A DNA stretch of 64,000 nucleotides from Micromonospora chaiyaphumensis (lineage in GTDB: Bacteria; Actinomycetota; Actinomycetes; Mycobacteriales; Micromonosporaceae): positions 124,001-188,000 of the forward strand of contig NZ_FMCS01000008.1 of the NCBI RefSeq assembly GCF_900091435.1, written 5' to 3'. Under the pieces are notes generated by a model. It had not been told where the DNA came from, did not search any database, and saw only the letters and a program-made list of their open reading frames with translations. This document shows, piece after piece, positions 54,062 through 61,680 of the stretch. Numbering within the stretch: position 1 is the stretch's first letter; each line of letters begins with the position of its first letter. A program made the position numbers and the translations under genes.

Positions 54062-55111
54062 ATGGGCGTGCCGGTGATCGCGGGCCTGGGCACGGCGCAG
54101 CCGCCGTCCGCCGCGCAGGACGAGCTGTGGGCGGGCTTCTTCGCGAAGCACTTCTCGGGGACCACCCGGGCGCTGGCCGAGCGGATATTCGCCAACTCCG
54201 GCGTGTCCCGCCGGCAGGCGGCCGTGAACCCGCTGCTGGAGGACGTCTCGGAGTGGCCCACCGAACGCCGGATGCGGCGCTACCAGGTCGAGGCGTTGCC
54301 GCTGGGCAAGGAGGCGGTCGGCCGGGCGCTGACCGCCGCCGGCCTGGACGCCGGTGACGTGGGCCTCTTCGTGGTCTGCTCCTGCACCGGCTACGCGACG
54401 CCCGGGCTGGACATCCTGCTCGCCCGGGACCTCGGCATGGCCCCGGACACGCAGCGCATGTTCGTGGGGCACATGGGCTGCTACGCGGCCCTGCCCGGGC
54501 TCGGCGCGGCGAGCGACTTCGTCACCGCCCGGGGCCGCCCCGCGCTGCTGCTCTGCGCGGAGCTGACCAGCCTGCACATCCAGCCGCCGGGCGCCCGGGT
54601 GGACACCCAGCAGATCGTCTCCCACGCGCTGTTCTCGGACGCCGCGGTCGCCGCCGTGGTCGTCCCCGGTGGCCGGGGGTACGCGCTGCGCGAGGTCACC
54701 TCGGTCACCGACACCTCGACGGCCGACCACATGACCTGGGACGTCACCGACACCGGCTTCCGTATGGGGCTGTCGCCGAAGGTGCCGCAGGTGCTCTCGC
54801 ACCACGTGCGGGGCCTGGTGGACGACCTGCTGGCCCGGCACGGGTGGCACCGCGGCGAGGTGGACGGCTGGGCGGTGCACCCGGGCGGTCCCCGCATCCT
54901 CAACGTCGTGGAGCGGGAGCTGGCGCTGCCACCGGCGGCGCTCGCGGCGTCCCGGGCCACCCTGGACGAGCACGGCAACTGCTCGTCCCCGACCGTGCTG
55001 CTCATCCTCGACCGGCTGCGCCGGGCGGAGACGCCCCCGGAGCGGGTCGTGATGCTGGCCTTCGGGCCGGGCCTCACCCTCTACGCGGCCCTACTGGAGC
55101 ACACCACCTGA
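54062..55111 (+). CDS. Type III polyketide synthase
   Basis: 349 aa from ATG 54062. Condenses an acyl starter with malonyl units to a phenolic or pyrone product. Catalytic triad: Cys140 in GHMGCYAALPGLGAA, His273 in AVHPGGPRIL, Asn306 in HGNCSSPTVL. LSPKVPQVLSHHVRGLV and MLAFGPGLTL are family motifs. In-frame GTGs at 54017 (overlapping the previous stop) and 54053 are alternative starts. With the UbiA, methyltransferase and dehydrogenase genes it resembles loci for prenylated alkyl-hydroquinones such as the alkyl-dihydrogeranyl-methoxyhydroquinones of Actinoplanes; the product here is an inference. Confidence 0.93.
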   Translation: MGVPVIAGLGTAQPPSAAQDELWAGFFAKHFSGTTRALAERIFANSGVSRRQAAVNPLLEDVSEWPTERRMRRYQVEALPLGKEAVGRALTAAGLDAGDVGLFVVCSCTGYATPGLDILLARDLGMAPDTQRMFVGHMGCYAALPGLGAASDFVTARGRPALLLCAELTSLHIQPPGARVDTQQIVSHALFSDAAVAAVVVPGGRGYALREVTSVTDTSTADHMTWDVTDTGFRMGLSPKVPQVLSHHVRGLVDDLLARHGWHRGEVDGWAVHPGGPRILNVVERELALPPAALAASRATLDEHGNCSSPTVLLILDRLRRAETPPERVVMLAFGPGLTLYAALLEHTT

Positions 55112-55151
55112 CGGGACGGTGGCCGCCGCCCGGCGCCGATACGCTCTGCGC

Positions 55152-55712
55152 GTGGCTTCCGACGAGCGGATCCGGCGTGCGCTGCTGGCCGGGCTGACCG
55201 TGGTGGCGCTGGCGGTCGGCGCGGGCTGGTGGCGGGCGGCGGCGCCCACCCTCGGCCCGACCGCACCGGATCCCACCCCGTCGGCCGACGCCTCCCTCCA
55301 ACCGGGCATCCGGGTGGTTGACCCGCGGACCGGGCAGGTGCTTCCCGGGCCGGAGGCCGACCCGGGCGAGGCGGTGGTCATCCACCAGGAGCCGGGCGAC
55401 CCGACCGTGAGCGTGGTGTCCGACGTCCTCTGGCACGACGGTTCCCACCTGCGCCCGGGGGACCTGGTGGAACGGCAGATCAGCGCGTCGCCCGGCCAGC
55501 GGTACCTGCTGACTGTCGGCTGCGCCGGCGCCGGCGCCGGCGCACTCACGGTCAGGTGGTCCGGCACGGACGAGGACGACCAGGGGCTCGAGGTGGCCTG
55601 CGGGACACGTGTGGACCACCCGCTCACCGCGGGCGGCGGGCCACTGCTGGTGCGGTTCACCGCCACGGGTTCGGCGGTGGACCTGGACGCCCGGCTGGCG
55701 TGGCAGTCCTGA
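55152..55712 (+). CDS. Membrane-anchored extracytoplasmic protein, function unknown
   Basis: 186 aa. One N-terminal helix (ALLAGLTVVALAVGAGWW) followed by a Pro/Thr-rich stretch and a beta-rich domain: GIRVVDPRTGQVLPGPEADPGEAVVIHQEPG, LVERQISASPGQRYLLTVGCAGAGAGALTVRWSG, LEVACGTRVDHPLTAGGGPLLVRFTATG. Two cysteines may pair. GTG 55152 is 6 bases after TACGCT (55140-55145), suggesting a leaderless start; a GTG at 55119 would put that promoter inside the gene. Convergent with the next gene. Confidence 0.65.
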   Translation: MASDERIRRALLAGLTVVALAVGAGWWRAAAPTLGPTAPDPTPSADASLQPGIRVVDPRTGQVLPGPEADPGEAVVIHQEPGDPTVSVVSDVLWHDGSHLRPGDLVERQISASPGQRYLLTVGCAGAGAGALTVRWSGTDEDDQGLEVACGTRVDHPLTAGGGPLLVRFTATGSAVDLDARLAWQS

Positions 55713-55719
55713 GCGGCGG

Positions 55720-56421
55720 TCAGCCGGCCAGCCGGGCCAGGTCGTCGCGGTAGTCCGCCACCGGCCCCAGCTCGGGCACCATCCGGACGAGGGTGCCCTG
55801 CCGGTCCACCAGCAGGGCGGCGGCCGTGCCGGGGTGGGCGGAGAGGTGCAGGTAGGAGCGGAGGCCGCCGGCCGGGTCGGCGAGGGGGCGTACCCCCGGC
55901 GCCGTGGCGGAGGCGGCGGTGCGGTCCTCGGTGACGGTGACCACGGTGACCCCCGGCGGCGCGGCGGCGGCCGCGGTGCTGACCTGCTCCGCGCAGGAGC
56001 ACGCGTCCACCAGGACGATCATGGCGGGCAGCAGGCTGCGCAGTGGCACCGGCGCGTCGTCGGGGCCGACCAGATCGAGCGCGGGCAGCGGCCCGACGGG
56101 TGCCGTCGGGTACGGCAGCACGGTGGGCGCGCCCCCGGAGCGGCTCGACCGCGGCCAGGTGACCGCGGCCAGCCCCGTGAGGGTGACCAGCAGGGCGACC
56201 AGCAGGACCAGCACCGGCAGCCCGACCGAGGGCCAGGCGGCTCCGGCGGGCCGCCGCCGGCCGGCGGCCGGCCGGCGGGCCTGGCGCAGCTCGCGGCGGA
56301 CCTGGCGGGCCTCCTCGGCCAGCGCCGAGGCGTCGTCGGGGACGACCACCCGACCCCACTCCGGAGGCAGGTCGGGCAGCCCGTCCGACGGCCCGTGGCC
56401 TTCAGCGTCAGGCATGCCCAT
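55720..56421 (-). CDS. Membrane-anchored thioredoxin-fold-like protein with CxC motif
   Basis: 233 aa. N-terminal acidic/cytoplasmic part with a helical Arg-rich stretch (LAEEARQVRRELRQARR), a membrane helix (VGLPVLVLLVALLVTLTGLAAV), then an outer domain: PALDLVGPDDAPVPLRSLLPAMIVLVDACSCAEQVSTAAAAAPPGVTVVTVTED and AALLVDRQGTLVRMVPEL. The order strand-CSC-helix-strand-strand mimics thioredoxin/TlpA proteins with CSC instead of CxxC. Redox activity is only a possibility. ATG 56421. Confidence 0.65.
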   Translation of the reverse strand: MGMPDAEGHGPSDGLPDLPPEWGRVVVPDDASALAEEARQVRRELRQARRPAAGRRRPAGAAWPSVGLPVLVLLVALLVTLTGLAAVTWPRSSRSGGAPTVLPYPTAPVGPLPALDLVGPDDAPVPLRSLLPAMIVLVDACSCAEQVSTAAAAAPPGVTVVTVTEDRTAASATAPGVRPLADPAGGLRSYLHLSAHPGTAAALLVDRQGTLVRMVPELGPVADYRDDLARLAG

Positions 56422-56748
56422 CGGACCCCCAGGAGCCGTCTCGGTGAGCGGACGTCAGTCCCTCTCCAGCGTCCCGCACCGGTCGTCGTACCGCCACACC
56501 TGGGCGCACGTGGAATTCCGGAGCTACCATGGAAGGAGCGCATAGCCCTAGATATGAACGCTTCCGTCACTCTTACCGGGTTGTCATCCGCTGGTCACGG
56601 AGCGTGTCGAAACCATCGGCTTGACCGCCTGTCAAGCTGAAGAAATACCTCTCACAGGGCCCCTGAGCTGCGCCAACGGTCAGGACAGCGGTGAGACATC
56701 GGTGCCTGAGCGTGTTACCCTAGACACAGCGAAAGGGGTTTCGAACCT
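56422..56748. promoter_or_regulatory. carD regulatory region
   Basis: 327 bp, visibly less GC-rich. Candidate P1: -35 TTGACC (56621-56626) and -10 ATACCT (56645-56650), spacer 18. A perfect 7-bp inverted repeat GCTTGAC-5-GTCAAGC (56619-56625, 56631-56637) lies over that -35. Candidate P2: TGAGAC (56692-56697) and TACCCT (56716-56721), spacer 18. Ribosome site AAAGGGG (56732-56738). A 28-codon ATG frame at 56554 has no ribosome site and is not called. Confidence 0.55.
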
Positions 56749-57234
56749 ATGGTTTTCAGTGTCGGCGAGACCGTTGTTTACCCCCACCACGGGGCCGCAC
56801 TCATCGAGGCAATCGAGACTCGGGTCATCAAGGGCGAGCCCAAGCAGTACCTCGTCCTGAGGGTCGCGCAGGGTGACCTGACGGTCCGGGTGCCCGCTGA
56901 GAACGCCGAGATCGTGGGTGTGCGAGAGGTGGTCGGCGAAGAGGGCCTGGGCAAGGTCTTCGACGTGCTCCGTGCACCGCACACCGAGGAGCCGACCAAC
57001 TGGTCGCGGCGTTACAAGGCGAATCTGGAGAAGCTGGCCTCCGGTAACCCGCTGAAGGTGGCCGAGGTCGTCCGCGACCTGTGGCGCCGGGAGCGGGAGC
57101 GGGGTCTCTCCGCGGGTGAGAAGCGCATGCTGGCCAAGGCGCGCGACATTCTCGTCGGCGAGGTCGCGCTGGCTGAGAAGAGCACCAAGGACGAGGCGGA
57201 GACGCTGCTCGACAAGGTGCTGACCGAGGCCTGA
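56749..57234 (+). CDS. carD: RNA polymerase-binding transcription regulator CarD
   Basis: 161 aa. Binds the RNA polymerase beta subunit and stabilises open complexes at many promoters, including rRNA. Seen: N-terminal Tudor-like domain [59 protein letters not shown], then a helical DNA-contact domain with [49 protein letters not shown], which carries the conserved Trp near the fork. Two possible promoters precede it. Adjacent to ispD as in many actinobacteria. Confidence 0.97.
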   Translation: MVFSVGETVVYPHHGAALIEAIETRVIKGEPKQYLVLRVAQGDLTVRVPAENAEIVGVREVVGEEGLGKVFDVLRAPHTEEPTNWSRRYKANLEKLASGNPLKVAEVVRDLWRRERERGLSAGEKRMLAKARDILVGEVALAEKSTKDEAETLLDKVLTEA

Positions 57235-57288
57235 TCCGCACCAGGTCGTCGTACCCAGCCCGTAGCAAACGAATCCGAGGACCGCGAC

Positions 57289-57984
57289 GTGACCGCGCAG
57301 CTCAATCCGCGCGGTGACGTCGCGGTCCTTGTTCCTGCGGCCGGAGCCGGGGTACGCCTCGGCCCGGGCGCTCCCAAAGCCCTCCGGCCGCTCGCCGGCG
57401 AGCCCCTGCTCGTGCACGCGGTCCGCCGCATCGCCGCCGCGCCCTCGGTGCACACGATCGTGGTGGCCGCCCCGGCCGCCGACGTCGGGTCGGTCCGGCG
57501 GATGCTCGCGCCGGTGGCCCCGGTGACCGTGGTCCCCGGCGGCGCCGAACGCCAGGCGTCGGTGGCCGCCGCGCTGGCCGCCGTCCCCGCCGGCCCGGAG
57601 ATCGTCCTGGTGCACGACGCGGCCCGGGCCCTCACCCCGCCCGAGCTGGTCGAATCGGTGGCCGCAGCGGTTCGCGGCGGCCACGACGGGGTGATCCCGG
57701 TGCTGCCGGTGGTCGACACCGTCAAGGAGGTCGACGCCGGCGAACGGGTCCTCGGCACGGTCGACCGGGCCGCCCTGCGCGCCGTGCAGACCCCGCAGGG
57801 CTTCCGCCGGTCGGTGCTGACCGCCGCCCACGAGGCGGCCGGCGACCCGCTCACCGACGACGCGGGCCTGGTCGAGAAGATGGGCGTCCCGGTGGTCTGC
57901 GTGCCGGGGTCGGACCTGGCTTTGAAGATCACCCGCCCGTTCGACCTGGCCCTGGCCGAGCACCTGCTGAGCACCGGCGCCTGA
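57289..57984 (+). CDS. ispD: 2-C-methyl-D-erythritol 4-phosphate cytidylyltransferase IspD
   Basis: 231 aa. Third step of the MEP isoprenoid pathway. Seen: [38 protein letters not shown] (CTP-binding), [40 protein letters not shown] and [28 protein letters not shown] 57289 with GAGGA upstream. 16 bases before ispF. Confidence 0.97.
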   Translation: MTAQLNPRGDVAVLVPAAGAGVRLGPGAPKALRPLAGEPLLVHAVRRIAAAPSVHTIVVAAPAADVGSVRRMLAPVAPVTVVPGGAERQASVAAALAAVPAGPEIVLVHDAARALTPPELVESVAAAVRGGHDGVIPVLPVVDTVKEVDAGERVLGTVDRAALRAVQTPQGFRRSVLTAAHEAAGDPLTDDAGLVEKMGVPVVCVPGSDLALKITRPFDLALAEHLLSTGA

Positions 57985-58000
57985 CGCGTACGCTCGGGTC

Positions 58001-58483
58001 ATGATCGTTCCTCGGGTGGCCATCGGCACCGACGTGCACGCCTTCGCGCCGGGCCGGCCCTGTTGGGTCGCGGGCCTGCACTGGCCGGGCCAGGACGGCC
58101 TGGCCGGCCACTCGGACGCCGATGTCGCCGCGCACGCCGCCTGCAACGCCCTGCTCTCCGCGGCCGGCCTGGGCGACCTGGGCGCCAACTTCGGGGTCGA
58201 CCAGCCGGAATGGGCGGGCGCGTCCGGGGTGGCCCTGCTCACCGAGAGCGCCCGGCGGGTGCGGGCGGCCGGCTTCGAGATCGGCAACGTGTCGGTGCAG
58301 GTGGTGGGCAACCGGCCGAAGATCGGCCCGCGCCGGGACGAGGCGCAGGGGGTGCTCTCCGCGGCCGTCGGCGCGCCGGTCACCGTTTCCGCCGCCACGA
58401 CCGACGGCCTGGGCTTCACGGGCCGCGGCGAGGGGCTCACCGGGATCGCCGTGGCCCTGGTCTACGAGGCGCCGGCGGCGTGA
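58001..58483 (+). CDS. ispF: 2-C-methyl-D-erythritol 2,4-cyclodiphosphate synthase IspF
   Basis: 160 aa. Forms the cyclic diphosphate of the MEP pathway; zinc enzyme. Seen: [22 protein letters not shown] (metal ligands Asp and His of DVH), [29 protein letters not shown], and [25 protein letters not shown] 58001 is 6 bases after TACGCT (57989-57994), so it has its own probable leaderless promoter in addition to read-through from ispD. Confidence 0.97.
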   Translation: MIVPRVAIGTDVHAFAPGRPCWVAGLHWPGQDGLAGHSDADVAAHAACNALLSAAGLGDLGANFGVDQPEWAGASGVALLTESARRVRAAGFEIGNVSVQVVGNRPKIGPRRDEAQGVLSAAVGAPVTVSAATTDGLGFTGRGEGLTGIAVALVYEAPAA

Positions 58484-58518
58484 CGCGGCGACCGGGGTGG
58501 CCCGGTCGCCGCACCCGA

Positions 58519-59046
58519 TCAGTCGACGTCCGTGCAGACGTTGTGGGTCGTGCCGTGGAGCATCGTGATGGTCTTCTCGAAGGTGGGCGTGAACTCCACG
58601 GTGAACTGGCCGTCGACGATCCACAGCCCCTTCGGCAGCGAGCCCGCGTTCTCCCGGAAGCCGAGCAGCACCGGCCCGGTCACGTACCAGGTCATCGACC
58701 CGTCCGTGCCGTAGACGACCAGGGACGTGCCGCTCGCGTCCGCCGTGGAGGTGGCGCCGGTCTCCAGGTTGGTCACCCGGTCGATCAGCGCGCCGGTGAA
58801 CAGCTCCCGCCTCGGCGAGCCGTCCGGGTACGTCGCCAGGGTCAGCTTCCGGACCTCGTCGACGATCGGTTCGACCCGCACCGCGAAGTCACATCGGGCC
58901 CCGGCGGGCAGCTCGAACGCCTCCTGCGGGGCCGGCTCCCAGGCGCCGGGGGCGATGTCGCCGCTCGCGGCGGACGCCGAGCCGGGCAGGGCCGTGACGA
59001 TCGCGGCCACGACCGACGCCACCGCGACGCTCATCTTGAAACGCAT
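58519..59046 (-). CDS. Secreted protein, function unknown
   Basis: 175 aa with a clear Sec signal peptide (MRFKMSVAVASVVAAIVTALPGSASA-A). Mature part: DIAPGAWEPAPQEAFELPAGARCDFAVRVEPIVDEVRKLTLATYPDGSPRRELFTGALIDRVTNLETG and MTWYVTGPVLLGFRENAGSLPKGLWIVDGQFTVEFTPTFEKTITMLHGTTHNVCTDVD. Beta-rich, two cysteines likely bonded. Divergent from the SARP regulator across 187 bp with direct repeats, so it may be its target. I do not recognise the family. Confidence 0.75.
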   Translation of the reverse strand: MRFKMSVAVASVVAAIVTALPGSASAASGDIAPGAWEPAPQEAFELPAGARCDFAVRVEPIVDEVRKLTLATYPDGSPRRELFTGALIDRVTNLETGATSTADASGTSLVVYGTDGSMTWYVTGPVLLGFRENAGSLPKGLWIVDGQFTVEFTPTFEKTITMLHGTTHNVCTDVD

Positions 59047-59098
59047 GGTCACTCCATCCGTGCTTCTGGTCAGGGCCGGACCAGGATCACCAGCCCCG

Positions 59099-59191
59099 CT
59101 CACCACGGACTCACCACTCGTCCAGCCGGAGTCGGGCCGAACACGCCCCGGTGCCGGGCCGGTCGCCGCGGCACTCACCATCCGCTCACCC
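59099..59191. promoter_or_regulatory. Two pairs of 11-bp-spaced heptamer repeats (candidate SARP operator)
   Basis: CTCACCA at 59099-59105 and 59110-59116 (11-bp step), CTCACCA at 59174-59180 and CTCACCC at 59185-59191 (11-bp step). SARP regulators recognise heptameric direct repeats spaced by about 11 or 22 bp. They lie between the secreted-protein gene and the SARP gene. A -10-like TAGCCT (59217-59222) is 11 bases before the SARP ATG. Confidence 0.5.
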
Positions 59192-59233
59192 CCGGATGAC
59201 AACCGGCGGGCCGCCCTAGCCTGTCCTGTTCGT

Positions 59234-60589
59234 ATGGAGTTCCGCCTGCTCGGACCCTTCGAGGCCCGCCACGAGGGCCGGCCGGTCGAGGTCGGCAGCC
59301 GCCGCCAGGAGCGCTGCCTGCTCGGTGTCCTGCTGCTCGACACGGGCCGGGTGGTCCGGACCGACCGCCTCATCGATCTGCTCTGGAACGGCCGGCCGCC
59401 GGCGTCGGCGCGCGGTGCGGTGCAGACGTACATCGGTCGGTTGCGGGGGGCGTTGACGCCGTACGGGGTGCGGATCAGCACCCGGGCCGAGGGTTACCTC
59501 GTCGAGGCGGACGGGCACCGCGTCGACGTCGACGAGTTCGGCGAGCTGGTGCGGGCGGCCGGCGCCGCCGCCGATCCCGCCGAGCGGGTGCGGCTGCTCG
59601 ACCGGGGGTTGGCCCTCTGGCGAGGCCCGCTGCTCGTCGACGCGGCCGACGGCGAGCTGCGGGACCGCCTGCACGGCACCGTCGAGGAACTCCGGCTGGT
59701 CGCCGTCGAGCTGCGCGCCGAGGCCCAGCTCGCGCTGGGCCAGCACGCCCGGGCGATCGCTGAGCTGATGCCCCTGGCCGCCCGCCACCCGACCCGGGAA
59801 CAGCTCGTCGCCGTGCTGATGACCGCGCTGTACCGGGGCGCCCGCCAGGCCGACGCGCTGCGGCTGTACCGGACCACCCGGCAGCTGCTCGTGGACGAGC
59901 TGGGCGTCGAACCGGGGCCACGCTTACGGGAGGTGCACCGCCGTATCCTGCGCGGCGACGACCGGCTGGACCGGCCCGGGCGGCCGGTGTACGAGGTCCG
60001 GGTCCGCGACGAGTGCCTGCCCTGGAGCGTCGGGGGCCACCCCGCGTTGGACTTCTGCAACACCTTCGCCGGGTGGGGGCACGAACCACCGTTGCCCGGC
60101 GCCGAGTGGCTGCGCGGCTACCGCACCCTGGCCGTGTGGGCCGGGCACGTGGGGCTGGTCGACGACGTCTCGGTGAGCCGGCTGCTGCACCTGTGCCGGC
60201 GTGACCCGGACCAGGCCGAGGCGGTGCTCGCCGAGGCCCGGAGCCTGCGGTACGCGCTGTACGGATGCCTGACCGAACCAAACGACCGGCACGCGTTCGA
60301 CGTGGTCGCCCGGTACGCGGAGACCGCCGCCAGGGAGCTGGTGTTCCGGCGCGAGACCGACGGTCGCGGGCGCTGGTGGCCGGAGCTCGCGGCCGGACTC
60401 CGGATGCCCCTGCACGCGGTCGCGTGGAGCGCCGCCCAACTGCTCACCGACCCGCGCCGGCTCACCCTCCGGACCTGTCCGGACGAGCGGTGCGGATGGC
60501 TCTTCCTGGACGGGAGCGGGCTGCGGCGCTGGTGCAGCCTGGGCACCTGCGGGCGCTCGCTGGACCGGCCCCGCTGCCACAGCGCCTGA
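59234..60589 (+). CDS. SARP-type regulator fused to a CGNR zinc-finger domain
   Basis: 451 aa. N-terminal OmpR-like DNA-binding domain (MEFRLLGPFEARHEGRPVEVGSRRQERCLLGVLLL, TDRLIDLLWNGRPPASARGAVQTYIGRLRGAL, ISTRAEGYLVE), then the bacterial transcriptional activation domain (~95-245) with ALWRGPLL, TREQLVAVLMTALYRGARQADALRLYRTTRQLLVDELGVEPGPRLREVHRRIL. Residues ~265-451 form a second module: GGHPALDFCNTFAGWG, RSLRYALYGCLTEPNDRHAFDVV, and CPDERCGWLFLDGSGLRRWCSLGTCG, the ABATE/CGNR stress-response zinc finger. The usual CGNR is CGRS here. Fusion of the two regulator types is unusual. Confidence 0.85.
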   Translation: MEFRLLGPFEARHEGRPVEVGSRRQERCLLGVLLLDTGRVVRTDRLIDLLWNGRPPASARGAVQTYIGRLRGALTPYGVRISTRAEGYLVEADGHRVDVDEFGELVRAAGAAADPAERVRLLDRGLALWRGPLLVDAADGELRDRLHGTVEELRLVAVELRAEAQLALGQHARAIAELMPLAARHPTREQLVAVLMTALYRGARQADALRLYRTTRQLLVDELGVEPGPRLREVHRRILRGDDRLDRPGRPVYEVRVRDECLPWSVGGHPALDFCNTFAGWGHEPPLPGAEWLRGYRTLAVWAGHVGLVDDVSVSRLLHLCRRDPDQAEAVLAEARSLRYALYGCLTEPNDRHAFDVVARYAETAARELVFRRETDGRGRWWPELAAGLRMPLHAVAWSAAQLLTDPRRLTLRTCPDERCGWLFLDGSGLRRWCSLGTCGRSLDRPRCHSA

Positions 60590-60642
60590 CCGGCGTTCGC
60601 GCCAGGCGGCGGAGGCAGCGGCCGGCGGTTACGCTCGCCGGG

Positions 60643-61680
60643 ATGCCGAACGACGCCGCCCCCGACCAGTCCGCCGCCGACGGCTACGTCCAGCGCGCGC
60701 AGCTCCTCGCCGAACTGGGCCGGTACGACGAGGCCGCCGAGGAACTCGACGCCGCGCTCTCCGCTCATCCGGGCAACCCCGAGGCGTTGACCATGCTGGC
60801 CCGGGTGCACCTCGCCGCCGACCGGCCCGCGGCGGCGCTGCCGGCCGCCGAGGCCGCCGTGGCCGCCGCTCCGGGCGCCCTGTCGCCGCTGGTGGCGCGC
60901 GGCCTCGCCCTGATCGACCTGGGCCGGTGGAAGGCCGCCGCGAGCACCGGGGACCGGATCCTGGCGCTCGGCCCGGCCGACGCGTACGCCCAGCGGAGCG
61001 CCGCCGCGATCCTGGCCGGCGCCCGCAACGGGCAGCCGGCGCTCAACGCCGCCTGGCGCGGTGTGGAACTCGCCCCGGACACCGCGCAGGCGCACCTGGT
61101 GCTCGGCCTGGTCGCGGCGCGGCTGGAGCTGTACGACCTGGCCGAGCGGGCCTACCGGGAGGCGTTGCGGCTGGACCCGGAGGTGGCCGGGGCGCAGCAC
61201 GACGTGGGCGTGATCCGGCTGGAGCAGCGCCGTTACGCGCAGGCGCTGGAGCACCTGGCCGGGGTGGCGGCCCTGGAGCCGGACGCCCGCGACGCCGGCC
61301 GGACCGTCGCCGACGGGGTGCACCGGCTGGTCCTCCGCGGCGCGGGCTGGTCGCTGCTGGCCGGCGTGCTCGTCGCCGTCCTGGCGCCGGTCGCGCCGGG
61401 ACCGTCCCGGCTCCTCGCGGTGCTGGCCGCGCTCGGCGGGGCGGTGCTGGTCTGGCGGTCCGCCGCCCGGGTGCCCGGCCTGCGGGACACGGTCCTGCCC
61501 GGGCTGTTCCGCGCCGACCCCAGCCTGGCCCTGGCCGTGTGCGCGGTGGCCGCCGCCCCGGCGCTGCTGGTGCTCTACGCGCTGGTGGGCGGCCCGTGGC
61601 CGCTGGTCACCGGGATCGCGCTGACGCTGGTGGCCGGGTTCGTCGTGCTCGCCCGCACCGGCCACCAGCCCCGGCGCTAG
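60643..61680 (+). CDS. TPR-repeat membrane protein
   Basis: 345 aa. About five or six TPR-like helix pairs in residues ~10-225 (AQLLAELGRYDEAAEELDAALSAHPGNPEALTMLARVHL; AHLVLGLVAARLELYDLAERAYREALRLDPEVAGAQHDVGVI), followed by four membrane helices (LLAGVLVAVLAPVAPG; LLAVLAALGGAVLVWRS; LALAVCAVAAAPALLVLYALV; TGIALTLVAGFVVLAR). Probably a scaffold at the membrane. ATG 60643 is 7 bases after TACGCT (60630-60635), consistent with a leaderless transcript. Its TAG overlaps the TAG of the convergent hmgA gene (CTAG). Confidence 0.75.
   Translation: MPNDAAPDQSAADGYVQRAQLLAELGRYDEAAEELDAALSAHPGNPEALTMLARVHLAADRPAAALPAAEAAVAAAPGALSPLVARGLALIDLGRWKAAASTGDRILALGPADAYAQRSAAAILAGARNGQPALNAAWRGVELAPDTAQAHLVLGLVAARLELYDLAERAYREALRLDPEVAGAQHDVGVIRLEQRRYAQALEHLAGVAALEPDARDAGRTVADGVHRLVLRGAGWSLLAGVLVAVLAPVAPGPSRLLAVLAALGGAVLVWRSAARVPGLRDTVLPGLFRADPSLALAVCAVAAAPALLVLYALVGGPWPLVTGIALTLVAGFVVLARTGHQPRR

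Noticed and set aside
55522-55550. GGCGCC microsatellite-like run in the gene at 55152
   Set aside because: Short Ala-Gly codon run within a coding frame; common in this composition.
56554-56640. 28-codon ORF upstream of carD
   Set aside because: No ribosome site or leaderless -10, and it overlaps the candidate carD promoter and palindrome.
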